DNA of 64,000 nt from Hephaestia caeni (GCF_003550065.1 NZ_QXDC01000005.1:62001-126000); one strand, 5' to 3'; shown: positions 29,985 through 39,769, counted from the stretch's first letter. Numbers and translations are program-made. The notes: a model not told the origin generated them from the sequence alone.

Positions 29985-31304
29985 ATGAGTACCTATGACG
30001 TTCACATCATCGGCGGCGGCCTCGCCGGATCGGAAGCCGCCTGGCAGCTCGCCGAAGCGGGGTGGCAAGTGCGCCTTTCCGAAATGCGCGGTTCGGGCGA
30101 GACCACGCCCGCGCACCAGACCGATGGCCTCGCCGAACTGGTCTGCTCGAACAGCTTCCGCTCGGACGATGCGGAGAGCAATGCGGTCGGGCTGCTCCAC
30201 GCCGAAATGCGCAGCCTGGGCTCGCTGATCATGCGCGAGGGCGGCGTCCACAAGGTGCCCGCGGGCTCCGCGCTCGCGGTCGATCGCGACGGCTTTTCAG
30301 CCGGCGTCACCGCGGCGCTCACCGCGCATCCCAATATCATGATCGTGCGCGAGAAGATCGACACGCTGCCCGCCGAGGGCCTAACGATCGTCGCCACCGG
30401 GCCGCTCACCGCCCCCGGTCTCGCGGCGAGCATCGGCGGCGCCACAGGCTCCGACGCCCTCGCCTTCTTCGATGCGATCGCACCGATCGTCTATCGCGAC
30501 AGCATCGACTTCGACGTCGCCTGGTTCCAGTCGCGGTGGAACAAGGGCGACGGCAAGGATTACATCAACTGCCCGCTCGATAAAGATCAGTATCTCGCCT
30601 TCCACGCCGGCCTGCTCGACGGCGAAAAGACCGAATTCCGCGAATGGGAAAAGGACACGCCCTATTTCGAGGGCTGCATGCCGATCGAGGTGATGGCCGC
30701 GCGCGGGGTGGATACGCTGCGCTACGGCCCGATGAAGCCGGTCGGGCTCGACGATCCGCGCACCGGGCGCTGGCCCTATGCCGTCGTCCAGTTGCGGCAG
30801 GATAATGCCACGGCGACCTTGTGGAACATCGTCGGCTTCCAGACCAAGCTCAAGCACGCCGAGCAGGTGCGGTTGTTCCGCACGATTCCGGGCTTGGAAA
30901 ATGCCGAATTCGCGCGGCTGGGCGGGCTGCACCGCAACACCTTCGTCCGCTCGCCCGACTTGCTCGATCCCACGCTACGGCTCAAGGCACACCCGAATAT
31001 CCGCTTCGCCGGCCAGATCACCGGCTGCGAAGGCTATGTCGAAAGCGCCGCGATCGGGCTGCTCGCGGGGCGTTTCGCGGCGGCGGAGCTTGCCGGACGT
31101 GCGCTGGCACCGCCACCGCCGGCTACCGCGTTGGGCGCGCTGCTCGGCCACATCACCGGCGCCGCCGAGGCCGAAACCTACCAGCCGATGAACGTCAATT
31201 TCGGCCTGTTTCCACCGATCGAGGGCCGCACGAAGAAGGCCGATCGCAAAAAACTCTACACGTCGCGCGCGCGTGAAGCGCTCGCCGGGTGGATCGCCAG
31301 GTAA
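29985..31304 (+). CDS. trmFO: methylenetetrahydrofolate--tRNA (uracil-5-)-methyltransferase
   Basis: FAD/folate-dependent enzyme that makes m5U54 (ribothymidine) in the tRNA T loop. 439 residues. FAD-binding IIGGGLAGSEAAWQLAEAG at the N-terminus; the catalytic-region Cys lies in ELVCSNSFRSDD; C-terminal YQPMNVNFGLFPPI signature. The frame is open upstream of the ATG at 29985, but that stretch is antisense to the neighbouring gene and lacks similarity. Presence of trmFO implies no need for SAM-dependent TrmA. Confidence 0.96.
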   Translation: MSTYDVHIIGGGLAGSEAAWQLAEAGWQVRLSEMRGSGETTPAHQTDGLAELVCSNSFRSDDAESNAVGLLHAEMRSLGSLIMREGGVHKVPAGSALAVDRDGFSAGVTAALTAHPNIMIVREKIDTLPAEGLTIVATGPLTAPGLAASIGGATGSDALAFFDAIAPIVYRDSIDFDVAWFQSRWNKGDGKDYINCPLDKDQYLAFHAGLLDGEKTEFREWEKDTPYFEGCMPIEVMAARGVDTLRYGPMKPVGLDDPRTGRWPYAVVQLRQDNATATLWNIVGFQTKLKHAEQVRLFRTIPGLENAEFARLGGLHRNTFVRSPDLLDPTLRLKAHPNIRFAGQITGCEGYVESAAIGLLAGRFAAAELAGRALAPPPPATALGALLGHITGAAEAETYQPMNVNFGLFPPIEGRTKKADRKKLYTSRAREALAGWIAR

Positions 31305-31322
31305 GCACGCGCGAGGCCCTTC

Positions 31323-31766
31323 CTATTCACCCCCTTCGGAGCACACGCATTTCGGCTTGGGTTTCGTCTTGCGGCGCGTGGTCGCGAACTCGGCGCGGGT
31401 GAGCTTGCCCGATTTGTCGGCATCGGCATGGGCGAACCTCTCGCTGGTGGCGATCGCCCATTCCTCGAAGCTCAGCCGCCCGTCATGGTCGGTATCGAGC
31501 TTCGCATAGGCCTTGCGCCGCGGCGCGAGCAATTCGTCGCGGGTGATGATGTCGTCGCGATCCTTGTCGTAACGATCGAAGCGCTTCTGCTCGCGCGTCT
31601 TCTCGTTCGCCTCGGGTGCCTTGCTCGGGAGCGGTGCCGGCGGCGCGATCGCGTCAGGCGGTGGCGCGGGCGGAAGCACGGGCGCCGCCGCGCGGCTGCC
31701 GAACAGGAACACCCCCGCCATCCCCAGCAACAGCACCGCGCCGCCCCCGGCCAAAATCCGCCACAT
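31323..31766 (-). CDS. EF-hand calcium-binding protein, membrane anchored
   Basis: 147 residues. An N-terminal hydrophobic helix (ILAGGGAVLLLGMAGVFLF) precedes a Pro/Ala linker. Three EF-hand loops follow: DKDRDDIITRDE, DTDHDGRLSFEE and DADKSGKLTRAE, each with the expected Asp/Asn-x-Asp spacing and terminal Glu. A short basic, Cys-containing C-terminus follows (KPKCVCSEGGE). Ca2+ binding in the periplasm is likely; partner unknown. Convergent with trmFO. Confidence 0.85.
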   Translation of the reverse strand: MWRILAGGGAVLLLGMAGVFLFGSRAAAPVLPPAPPPDAIAPPAPLPSKAPEANEKTREQKRFDRYDKDRDDIITRDELLAPRRKAYAKLDTDHDGRLSFEEWAIATSERFAHADADKSGKLTRAEFATTRRKTKPKPKCVCSEGGE

Positions 31767-31825
31767 CGCCGATCTCCCCCACGATCGGGCGACAGGCTAG
31801 CGCGACCGCGCGTCAGGTCAAATCG

Positions 31826-32488
31826 TCAGCGGCCCGACATCCGATGCCATAGCAGGCGCGCAACCCGGCGCGGCGCGCCTTTGGCCGGGCGCTGGCCCTC
31901 CGGGCTCGCCAGATCGAAGCGTGCGAGATGGACGAGCGCGCCGAGCGTGCGCGCCGCCCGCGGCCAATCGGCGTCGGCCGCGCCGTCGAGCCGCACCTGC
32001 GCGAGCAAGCGCGCGCGCTCGACCAGCACCCGATCGTCGACATGGTGCGCAAGATCAGCCAGCGCCCAGCCTTCTCCGGCAGGCGCCAGCACAGGCCGAT
32101 CGACGCCGACGACCCGGCCGGCGAGCGTGAACAGCCGGCCGCCGCGTTCGCGCGCGTGGCGCAACAGCCCGGCATCGTCGAGTTCGGGCTCGACCAGTTC
32201 CTCCCACCCAGCCACCAGCGCCGCAAGGTCGGCGCCCGTCACCCCGATCGGCAACAGTTCGGCCGCCGCCGCGACCAGAACGGGCTCGGCGGGCGGCGGT
32301 GCGGTATCGAGCCGCGTCAGCGCATCGTGCCACCAGGTCAGCCGCATCTGGCCGAGCATCGGCTCGGTCGTGGTGCGCAGCACATCCGCCAGCGTCGTAT
32401 CGAGCGCGAACAGCGCCCGCAACGCCGCCCGCGCCGCGTGCGGTGCGTAACAGATCGCCAACGCCAGTTCGGGATCCTCGGTCGCCAT
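31826..32488 (-). CDS. squalene/phytoene synthase-like protein (NDUFAF6-type)
   Basis: 220 residues of the squalene/phytoene synthase fold. Signature segments AICYAPHAARAALRALFALD and TEPMLGQMRLTWWHDAL match non-catalytic NDUFAF6-type relatives rather than true synthases, and the paired DxxxD prenyl-diphosphate motifs are not seen. The start at 32488 (MATEDPELALAI) is preferred to an upstream extension. In mitochondria such proteins assist complex I assembly; a similar role here is inference. Confidence 0.8.
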   Translation of the reverse strand: MATEDPELALAICYAPHAARAALRALFALDTTLADVLRTTTEPMLGQMRLTWWHDALTRLDTAPPPAEPVLVAAAAELLPIGVTGADLAALVAGWEELVEPELDDAGLLRHARERGGRLFTLAGRVVGVDRPVLAPAGEGWALADLAHHVDDRVLVERARLLAQVRLDGAADADWPRAARTLGALVHLARFDLASPEGQRPAKGAPRRVARLLWHRMSGR

Positions 32489-32595
32489 AGGTTCGCATTG
32501 CCGCCTGCCGCCTGCCCACGCAACCGCCCGAGCCGCTTGAACCAAATATTAAGCCCGGTGCGGCATCTTCGGCATCGGATGGAGCGGCCTGATCG

Positions 32596-33156
32596 ATGCG
32601 GGACGGGATAGAAGGGCACCGGAAATACACCTTCCGTCGGAGGGCGCGGGCGCTCGCCCGCGACACGCGCGGCGCGACGATCATCGAATTCGCGATCGTG
32701 GCGCTACCTTTCATCGCGCTGCTGATCGCTATCCTCCAGACCAGCCTCGTGTTTTTTGCTCAGCAAACACTCGAGACGACGTCCGAAGAAACCGCACGCC
32801 AGCTCGTCACCGGCGCCGCACAGAAGGCGGGAATGAGCAAAAGCGATTTCAAGGAAGCGGCATGCGAGAATCTGCCATCGTTCATGAGTTGCGACAATCT
32901 GATGATCGACGTCCAGACGGTCGATTCATTCGCCGATGCCGACACCAAGGCGCCCGCGCTCCAGTATGACAGCGACGGCAAGGTCGAGAACAACTGGAAA
33001 TTCGAACCCGGCGGCGCGGGCAGCATCGTCGTCATGCGGACGATGTACTTGTTTCCGGTCATCGGCGGGCCGTTTGGCTTCGATCTTTCCAACAGCGGCG
33101 ACCGACGGCTGCTGATCGCGACCTCGGTGTTCAAATCGGAACCGTATCTCACATGA
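32596..33156 (+). CDS. TadE-like pilus assembly protein
   Basis: 186 residues. Short basic N-terminus, then the TadE/TadG N-terminal motif RGATIIEFAIVALPFIALLIA with the helix continuing to SLVFFA. The remaining ~130 residues are a periplasmic domain with two Cys (CENLPSFMSC). TadE pseudopilins are processed for Tad (Flp) pilus assembly. First of three coupled genes; the next starts within its stop (ATGA). Confidence 0.85.
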   Translation: MRDGIEGHRKYTFRRRARALARDTRGATIIEFAIVALPFIALLIAILQTSLVFFAQQTLETTSEETARQLVTGAAQKAGMSKSDFKEAACENLPSFMSCDNLMIDVQTVDSFADADTKAPALQYDSDGKVENNWKFEPGGAGSIVVMRTMYLFPVIGGPFGFDLSNSGDRRLLIATSVFKSEPYLT

Positions 33157-33746
33157 GCGCCGCCGCCCTCCGTCCCATGCGGCACTTACTCGCCCGGCTC
33201 GTCGCCGAGGTGCGCGCGATCGGCGCGGTCGAGTTCGCGATCACCGCGCCGGTGCTGATCCTGCTGTATCTGGGCGGGTATCAATTGATGGATGCGATCT
33301 CCGCCTATCGCAAGGTGACGGTCACCGCGCGAACACTGGCGGACCTGACATCGCAGAACGAATCGATCACCTATGCCGAGGCCACGTCGATCATCAACGG
33401 CGCTCGCCAGGTGATGACACCCTATTCGACCGAGGATTCGACACTGATCCTCGCCGAAATCAAGGTCGATGGCGACGGCGCGCCGCATCTGGTGTGGAAA
33501 TGGCCGAGCGACGCGGTCGTGTCGGTCGACGACGTCGATCTGCCGGAATCGCTCAAGGTGCCCAACACCCACGTCGTTTTCAGCCAGATCGTGTTTCATT
33601 ACACGCCGGTTGTCGGCGGCTCGCTGCTCGGGTCGATGACGCTCAGCGATCACATCTTCATGAACCCGCGCCGATCCGATTCGGTCTGTCTCAATTCGGG
33701 CACGGTCGGCGCGCCCGTCTGTGTCGACGAAGGACAAAGCTCATGA
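33153..33746 (+). CDS. TadE-family pilus assembly protein
   Basis: 197 residues. The N-terminal segment RAIGAVEFAITAPVLILLYLG is a TadE-type processing/transmembrane motif. The remainder is a periplasmic domain (VFHYTPVVGGSLLG, two Cys near the C-terminus: VCLNSG...VCVDEG). Overlaps both neighbours by four bases (ATGA at each end), so the three Tad genes are translationally coupled. Confidence 0.8.
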   Translation: MSAAALRPMRHLLARLVAEVRAIGAVEFAITAPVLILLYLGGYQLMDAISAYRKVTVTARTLADLTSQNESITYAEATSIINGARQVMTPYSTEDSTLILAEIKVDGDGAPHLVWKWPSDAVVSVDDVDLPESLKVPNTHVVFSQIVFHYTPVVGGSLLGSMTLSDHIFMNPRRSDSVCLNSGTVGAPVCVDEGQSS

Positions 33747-35278
33747 TTTCGCGCTTCTCGGCCTTTCTGGCCCGGCTCCGCGCCAGCCAGCGCGGCAACG
33801 TGCTGATGCTGTTCGGTTTCGCGATGATCCCGATGGTGTTCGCGACGGGGATGGGCATCGATTATGCCCGCGCCGCGCGGCTGCGCACCAAGCTCAACGC
33901 GCTCGCCGACGCTGCCGCACTCTCCGCCGTGACCCAGACGATGATGGAGGAAGAGGACGAGGGCAAGGTCAAGGCGGCCGCGACCGTCATGTTCAAGGCG
34001 CAGGCCGACACCCTGGGCGGGATGGTGGGGACGCCCGAATTCCATATCGAACTCTCTCATCCCGACGGCGCCAATTCGCGCACGGCCGACGTCACCTACA
34101 CCGCGAAGTCGCTCAACTCGTTCGGCGGCGTGCTCAAGATGCACGCGATCACCGTCGCCGGCAGTTCGACCGCATCGGCAGCGCGCCCGCCGGACATGGA
34201 TTTCTACATCGCTCTCGATACCTCGCCGTCGATGGCGCTGCCGACCACGAGCGCAGGCATCGAACACATGGACGAGAAGATGAACTGCTCGTTCGCGTGT
34301 CATTCGAACAAGATTCAGCAATATATCGGCTCTGGTATCGGCAAGCTGCCGAGCCTCATCCTCGACAATGCCAAGTTCTCGATCATCAAGGGCGCTTACC
34401 GGAGTAGTGGCAGCGGTTCCAATAAGAAGCAGTATATCGACGACGACAACAGCTACATCTACGTCAATCGCGATGCCACAGATTCCAAGTGCAAAACCAG
34501 CTCGAGCAACAAAGACATCTGCGTCTACAACGCCGACGGCACCTATGCGGACAGTTATTGGTACGCGCGCAACCAGAACATCAATCTGCGCGTCACTGAC
34601 GAACGAACCGCGGTGCAGGATCTGATGACGCTCGCGCAATCCTACGCAGAATCGAACCATCGCGATTATCGGGCCGCGCTCTATACGTTCGATCACAGCA
34701 CCAATCTGAAGACGATCGCGTCACTGACCTCGAATCTGGCCAATGTGAGCACACTAGCGAACAACGTCGATCTGGTGACGGTCAACGACCAGATGGGTAA
34801 TGGCCGTCCGCCTGATGGAAGTTCGGGCCAGGAGTATCTGTTCACCAGCTTCAAGAGTATCCTGAAGAAGATGGAGAACGACGTCCTGCCCGCCACATCG
34901 GGCAAGGGAACCGACGAACCGGGCGATACGCCGCAAGCGTTCCTGTTCATGGTGACGGACGGGATGAGCGACGAGAATATCGGCAGCGGCCGCACGCGCG
35001 ACGCGATGCAGCAGCAGCAGATAGACCAATGCAACGCGATCAAGAATCGCGGCATCAAGATCGCGATCCTCTACACCGAATATACCGTCGAATCGATCAA
35101 GGATGACGAACCCGGCCAGCGCGCGATCGCAGAGAAAGCGATTCCCAAGATCGCGCCGGCGCTCAACAAATGCGCGTCGCCTAACCTGATGATGACGGTG
35201 AAGACCGATGAAAGCATCTCGGACGCGCTTCGCACGCTGTTCACCAAAGCGATCGCCAGCGCACACCTGATCAAATAG
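33743..35278 (+). CDS. TadG-like pilus protein with von Willebrand A domain
   Basis: 511 residues. N-terminal TadG anchor QRGNVLMLFGFAMIPMVFA then GIDYARAARLRTKLNALADA. A VWA domain starts at about residue 150 with the MIDAS motif ALDTSPSMA, a Cys-containing insert, and a later FLFMVTDGMSD. TadG is an envelope component of Flp pilus systems. AGGA precedes the ATG at 33743. No tadA, cpaB/C or flp pilin gene is in the window, so the rest of the system must be elsewhere. Confidence 0.85.
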   Translation: MISRFSAFLARLRASQRGNVLMLFGFAMIPMVFATGMGIDYARAARLRTKLNALADAAALSAVTQTMMEEEDEGKVKAAATVMFKAQADTLGGMVGTPEFHIELSHPDGANSRTADVTYTAKSLNSFGGVLKMHAITVAGSSTASAARPPDMDFYIALDTSPSMALPTTSAGIEHMDEKMNCSFACHSNKIQQYIGSGIGKLPSLILDNAKFSIIKGAYRSSGSGSNKKQYIDDDNSYIYVNRDATDSKCKTSSSNKDICVYNADGTYADSYWYARNQNINLRVTDERTAVQDLMTLAQSYAESNHRDYRAALYTFDHSTNLKTIASLTSNLANVSTLANNVDLVTVNDQMGNGRPPDGSSGQEYLFTSFKSILKKMENDVLPATSGKGTDEPGDTPQAFLFMVTDGMSDENIGSGRTRDAMQQQQIDQCNAIKNRGIKIAILYTEYTVESIKDDEPGQRAIAEKAIPKIAPALNKCASPNLMMTVKTDESISDALRTLFTKAIASAHLIK

Positions 35279-35295
35279 CCGTATCTTGGAACGAA

Positions 35296-35323
35296 AAGGG
35301 GCGACCGATGCCGGCCGCCCCTT
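35296..35323. terminator. bidirectional terminator between tadG-like gene and pdhB
   Basis: Inverted repeat AAGGGGCG (35296-35303) / CGCCCCTT (35316-35323) with a 12-base loop. It is followed on the plus strand by TATTTCCCTT and bounded on the other side by AAAA, giving short U-runs in both directions. It sits in the 69-base gap between convergent genes. Confidence 0.7.
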
Positions 35324-35347
35324 ATTTCCCTTCACCAATCGCGGCGC

Positions 35348-36766
35348 TCAATCCTTGTAACAGACCCTCTTCGCGGCCTTCACCACCTTGTCGCTGTCGA
35401 TCAGCATCAGCTTTTCGAGGTTGGCGGCATAGGGCATCGGCACGTCCTCGTTGGTGACGCGCAGGACCGGCGCGTCGAGGTCGTCGAAGCCTTCTTCCAT
35501 GCAGATCGCGGCGATTTCCGAGGCGATCGAGCAGGTCGGCCAGCCTTCCTCGACCACCACCATGCGGTTGGTCTTGGCGAGGCTCTTGAGCACAGACTGT
35601 TTGTCGAGCGGGCGCAGCGTGCGCAGGTCGAGCACCTCGGCGTCGATGCCCTCGCCGGCCAGCTTCTCCGCCGCCTCCAGCGCGATGCCGACGCCGATCG
35701 AATAGCTCACCAGCGTCACGTCCTTGCCCGGCTTCATGATCCGCGCCTTGCCGATCGGCAGCACGAAATCGTCGATCTTGGGCACCTCGAAGGTGCGGCC
35801 GTACATCAACTCGTTTTCGAGGAACACGACCGGATCCTCACTGCGGATCGCGGCCTTGAGCAGCCCCTTGCAATCCTGCGCGTCATAGGGTGCGATCACG
35901 ATCAGTCCAGGAACGCTCGCGTACCACGGCCCGTAATTCTGCGAATGCTGCGCGGCCACCCGGCTCGCCGCGCCATTGGGGCCGCGGAAGACCATCGGGC
36001 AGCGCATCTGACCACCCGACATATAGTTGGTCTTGGCGGCCGAATTGATGACGTGATCGATCGCCTGCATCGCGAAGTTGAAGGTCATGAACTCGACGAT
36101 CGGGCGCAAGCCGCCCATCGCCGCGCCCGTGCCGAGCCCGGCAAAGCCGTATTCGGTGATCGGCGTATCGACGACGCGCTTGTCGCCGAACTCCTCGAGC
36201 AATCCTTGCGTCACCTTGTACGCGCCCTGATATTGCGCGACCTCCTCGCCCATCACGAAGACGCGGGCGTCGGCGCGCATTTCCTCGGCCATCGCGTCGC
36301 GCAGCGCCTCGCGGACGGTCATCTTGACCATCTCGGTGCCTTCGGGAACTTCGGGATCGGGGGTCTCGGCGTCGTGGCTGGCGGCGTCGTACATCTTGCG
36401 CGCGCCGGTCTCCACCTTGTGCGGAGTCGGGCTTTCGGACGCCGCGGGGGCGGCCGGTTCTTCCTTGGCAGCAGGCGCATCAGACGCCGCAGCGGCGGGC
36501 GCCGACACCGACGCGGCATCCTCGCCCTCTTCGGCGAGCATCGCGATCACCGCGCCCACCTTGACGCCGTCGGTCCCCTCGGGCACCAATATCTTCGCGA
36601 TCGTGCCTTCGTCGACCGCCTCGAATTCCATCGTCGCCTTGTCGGTCTCGATCTCGGCCATGATGTCGCCGGATTTGACGGCGTCGCCTTCCTTGACGAG
36701 CCACTTGGCCAGCGAGCCCTCTTCCATCGTGGGCGACAGCGCCGGCATCTTGATCTCGATCGCCAT
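35348..36766 (-). CDS. pdhB: pyruvate dehydrogenase E1 component, beta subunit (with lipoyl domain)
   Basis: E1 beta of the pyruvate dehydrogenase complex. 472 residues. An N-terminal lipoyl domain (about 1-78) carries the lipoylated Lys in ETDKATMEFE, followed by an Ala/Pro/Glu linker. The transketolase-like catalytic half starts at about 140 (TVREALRDAMAEEMR; VFRGPNGAASRVAAQHSQ). The lipoyl fusion is characteristic of alphaproteobacterial PdhB. It starts one base after pdhA ends. Confidence 0.97.
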   Translation of the reverse strand: MAIEIKMPALSPTMEEGSLAKWLVKEGDAVKSGDIMAEIETDKATMEFEAVDEGTIAKILVPEGTDGVKVGAVIAMLAEEGEDAASVSAPAAAASDAPAAKEEPAAPAASESPTPHKVETGARKMYDAASHDAETPDPEVPEGTEMVKMTVREALRDAMAEEMRADARVFVMGEEVAQYQGAYKVTQGLLEEFGDKRVVDTPITEYGFAGLGTGAAMGGLRPIVEFMTFNFAMQAIDHVINSAAKTNYMSGGQMRCPMVFRGPNGAASRVAAQHSQNYGPWYASVPGLIVIAPYDAQDCKGLLKAAIRSEDPVVFLENELMYGRTFEVPKIDDFVLPIGKARIMKPGKDVTLVSYSIGVGIALEAAEKLAGEGIDAEVLDLRTLRPLDKQSVLKSLAKTNRMVVVEEGWPTCSIASEIAAICMEEGFDDLDAPVLRVTNEDVPMPYAANLEKLMLIDSDKVVKAAKRVCYKD

Positions 36767-36767
36767 C

Positions 36768-37814
36768 TCAGTAAGTCCCCACCAGCACGTCGGTATAGAG
36801 TTCGGATGCCTCGGGTTCGGGCGTCTGCTCGGCGAAGTCGGCGGCCTCGTTCACCTCGCGGCGGATTTCCTGTTCGATCTTCTTGATCTCATCCTCGGTG
36901 ACGCCCGCCCCTTCCAGTTCGCGCTTGGCGTGCTCGATCGGATCGGATTTGTCGCGCACCGCCTGCACCTCGTCGCGGCTGCGATATTTGGCGGGGTCGG
37001 ACATCGAATGGCCCCTGTATCGATAGGTCTTCATCTCGAGAATGATCGGTCCCTTGCCCGCCCGCACCCAGGCAAGCGCTTCCTCGGCGGCGCCGCGCGC
37101 GGCGAGCACATCCATCCCGTCGACCTGGATGCCCGGAATGCGGAAGCTCTCACCGCGCCGGTAGAGTTGATCCTCGGCGCTGCTGCGGTTGACGCTGGTG
37201 CCCATCGCATATTGGTTGTTCTCGATCACGAACACCACCGGCAGCTTCCAAAGCTCGGCCATGTTGAAGGCCTCATAGACCTGGCCCTGGTTGGCCGCGC
37301 CGTCACCGAAATAGGCAAGGCACACGCCGCCGTCGTCATTGTATTTGTGCGCGAACGCCAGCCCCGTGCCGAGCGGCACCTGCGCGCCGACGATGCCGTG
37401 CCCGCCGTAGAATTTGTGATCGACGCTGAACATGTGCATCGATCCGCCCTTGCCCTTCGAAATCCCGGCGGCGCGACCGGTCAGTTCGGCCATCACATCC
37501 TTGGGCGGGATTCCGCACAACAGCATATGGCCGTGATCACGATACCCGGTGATCACCGAATCCTTGTCCGAAAGCGCCGATTGCAACCCGACGGCAACCG
37601 CTTCCTGCCCGATATACAAATGGCAGAAACCCCCGATCAGGCCGAGCCCATAAAGCTGCCCGGCCTTCTCCTCGAAGCGGCGGATCAGCAGCATGTCCTT
37701 GTAGAACTGGAGCAACTGCTCCTTCGACGCCTCGAACCGCTTCGGCTCGTCGGGGCGTTCACGATTGGACTTGGGGGGTTCTGCTTTGCGCTGGCGCGCG
37801 GGGGCTTTTGCCAC
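36768..37814 (-). CDS. pdhA: pyruvate dehydrogenase E1 component, alpha subunit
   Basis: TPP-binding E1 alpha that decarboxylates pyruvate with PdhB. 348 residues. YKDMLLIRRFEEKAGQLYG start of domain; TPP motif GDGAANQGQVYEAFNMA ... FVIENNQYAM; the phosphorylation-loop-like YRYRGHSMSDP segment is present. The order eno-ftsB-pdhA-pdhB is typical of alphaproteobacteria. A 157-base gap to ftsB shows no clear element. Confidence 0.97.
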   Translation of the reverse strand: MAKAPARQRKAEPPKSNRERPDEPKRFEASKEQLLQFYKDMLLIRRFEEKAGQLYGLGLIGGFCHLYIGQEAVAVGLQSALSDKDSVITGYRDHGHMLLCGIPPKDVMAELTGRAAGISKGKGGSMHMFSVDHKFYGGHGIVGAQVPLGTGLAFAHKYNDDGGVCLAYFGDGAANQGQVYEAFNMAELWKLPVVFVIENNQYAMGTSVNRSSAEDQLYRRGESFRIPGIQVDGMDVLAARGAAEEALAWVRAGKGPIILEMKTYRYRGHSMSDPAKYRSRDEVQAVRDKSDPIEHAKRELEGAGVTEDEIKKIEQEIRREVNEAADFAEQTPEPEASELYTDVLVGTY

Positions 37815-37971
37815 GGGAGAACAACCTCGTTTCCGTAGGGGAGAATGAGTGCGAGCCTATAGGCCGGTTCCGTCGCCGGGCGCAATCACCCGGAACGTCT
37901 CGCCGGCCGATCGGCGGGTGTCCCATGAAAACGCGACGCCGCGGCGGTTTGATCCGCCCGGCCCCGATCGT

Positions 37972-38283
37972 TCAATTCAAGGGCACGATGATCTCATCGG
38001 GATGGACGACATTGAGCTTCTTGCGCGCGAGTTCGTCGACCAGATCGGGATTGGCGTGGCGATGGTCGAGCAGGTTGACGCGGTTGCGCAATTCCGCGCG
38101 CTGGTGATCGAGCGCTTCGTAGGTCACCTTCTTCGCCGCGAGCTGGTGGCGATACTCGCCATAGGCGAGCACCCCATTGGGGCCGAGCACCGCATAGCCG
38201 CCGAAGAACGCCATCACGACGAGCGCGAGCGCCGGCAGCCAGGTCCGCCGCAGCAGTACGGAAAAGGTCGAACGCTTCGCCAT
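37972..38283 (-). CDS. ftsB: septum formation initiator FtsB/DivIC family
   Basis: 103-residue bitopic membrane protein. Short cytoplasmic N-terminus, one helix (WLPALALVVMAFFGGYAVLG), then a periplasmic coiled coil (YRHQLAAKKVTYEALDHQRAELRN). FtsB links FtsQ and FtsL in the divisome. I start at the ATG at 38283; a GTG six codons upstream is possible. It sits between eno and pdhA, its usual alphaproteobacterial location. Confidence 0.88.
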   Translation of the reverse strand: MAKRSTFSVLLRRTWLPALALVVMAFFGGYAVLGPNGVLAYGEYRHQLAAKKVTYEALDHQRAELRNRVNLLDHRHANPDLVDELARKKLNVVHPDEIIVPLN

Positions 38284-38397
38284 CGCACGATTCTGAACCA
38301 CCGCGACTCGCGGATCAAGCTGTATTTGTGGCGATTCGTCTTATTGGGGGCCGGTGCGGCAACGCAAATCGCTCTTTCGCGATTTCCCAAACAGACT

Positions 38398-39678
38398 CTA
38401 AGCCCGCCGAAGCACATCGCGCCCCGCATAGCGCGCGGCGTCGCCCAGTTCCTCCTCGATGCGGATGAGCTGGTTGTATTTCGCCAGCCGGTCCGATCGC
38501 GCGAGGCTGCCGGTCTTGATCTGCCCGCAATTGGTGGCGACTGCGAGATCGGCGATCGTCGCGTCCTCGGTCTCCCCCGAACGGTGCGACATCACCGCGG
38601 TATAGGCCGCGCGCTGCGCCATCGAGACGGCCTCCAGCGTCTCGGTGAGCGTGCCGATCTGGTTGACCTTGACGAGCAGCGAGTTGGCGATCCCTTGCTC
38701 GATCCCCCGCGCCAGCCGCGTCGGGTTGGTCACGAACAGATCGTCGCCGACCAACTGGCAGCGGTCACCGACCAGGTCGGTCAGCGTCTTCCAGCCGTCC
38801 CAATCATCTTCGCCCATGCCGTCCTCGATCGAGAAGATCGGATAGCGATCGACGAGATCGGCGAGATACGCGGCCATCTCGTCCGAGCCGAGCGTCTTGC
38901 CCTCGCCCGCGATCACGTACTTGCCGTTCTTGTAGAATTCGGTCGCGGCGCAATCGAGCGCGAGCATCACGTCGTCGCCCGCCTTGTACCCGGCCTTGTC
39001 GATGCTCGCCATGATGAAGTCGAGCGCGTCGGTGGTGCTCGCGAGGTTGGGCGCGAAGCCGCCTTCGTCGCCCACCGCGGTCATCAGGCCCTTGTCGGCG
39101 AGCTTCTTCTTCAGCGTGTGGAAAATCTCCGATCCGCAGCGCACGGCTTCGGCGATCGACTCCGCGCCCACCGGCACGATCATGAATTCCTGGAAATCGA
39201 TCGGATTGTCGGCATGTTCGCCGCCGTTGATGATGTTCATCATCGGCACCGGCAGCAGGTGTGCGGAGACACCCCCGACATAGCGGTAGAGCGGCAAGCC
39301 GCGCGCGTCGGCGGCCGCCTTCGCCGCCGCCAGGCTGACGCCCAGGATCGCGTTGGCGCCCAGCCGGCCCTTGTTCTCGGTGCCGTCCAATTCGATCATC
39401 GCCGCGTCGAGATCGGCCTGATCCTCGGCATCCATCCCCAGCACCGCTTCGGCGATGTCAGCATTGACGGCGTCGACCGCGGCCTGCACGCCCTTGCCGC
39501 CCCAGCGGCTCTTGTCGCCGTCGCGCTTCTCGACCGCCTCATGCGCGCCCGTCGACGCGCCCGAAGGTACAGCGGCGCGGCCGAAGCTGCCGTCTTCGAG
39601 AAGGATATCGACCTCGACCGTGGGGTTGCCGCGGCTGTCGAGGATCTGGCGGGCATGGATGTCGATGATTGCGGTCAC
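38398..39678 (-). CDS. eno: enolase
   Basis: Glycolytic 2-phosphoglycerate dehydratase. 426 residues, full length. N-terminal IDIHARQILDSRGNPTVEVD; the metal ligand and catalytic region SIEDGMGEDDWDGW, LVGDDLFVTNP, and the signature LLVKVNQIGTLTE followed by MSHRSGETED. First gene of the minus-strand eno-ftsB-pdhAB series. Confidence 0.98.
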   Translation of the reverse strand: MTAIIDIHARQILDSRGNPTVEVDILLEDGSFGRAAVPSGASTGAHEAVEKRDGDKSRWGGKGVQAAVDAVNADIAEAVLGMDAEDQADLDAAMIELDGTENKGRLGANAILGVSLAAAKAAADARGLPLYRYVGGVSAHLLPVPMMNIINGGEHADNPIDFQEFMIVPVGAESIAEAVRCGSEIFHTLKKKLADKGLMTAVGDEGGFAPNLASTTDALDFIMASIDKAGYKAGDDVMLALDCAATEFYKNGKYVIAGEGKTLGSDEMAAYLADLVDRYPIFSIEDGMGEDDWDGWKTLTDLVGDRCQLVGDDLFVTNPTRLARGIEQGIANSLLVKVNQIGTLTETLEAVSMAQRAAYTAVMSHRSGETEDATIADLAVATNCGQIKTGSLARSDRLAKYNQLIRIEEELGDAARYAGRDVLRRA

Positions 39679-39769
39679 GAAATGATCCTCCTAGATCGGG
39701 CGTGAGATATTCGGCGGCGGCGGCGCTCTACCCGCTCACGCCGCGGACGGCAATTCGGCAATGCAACAT

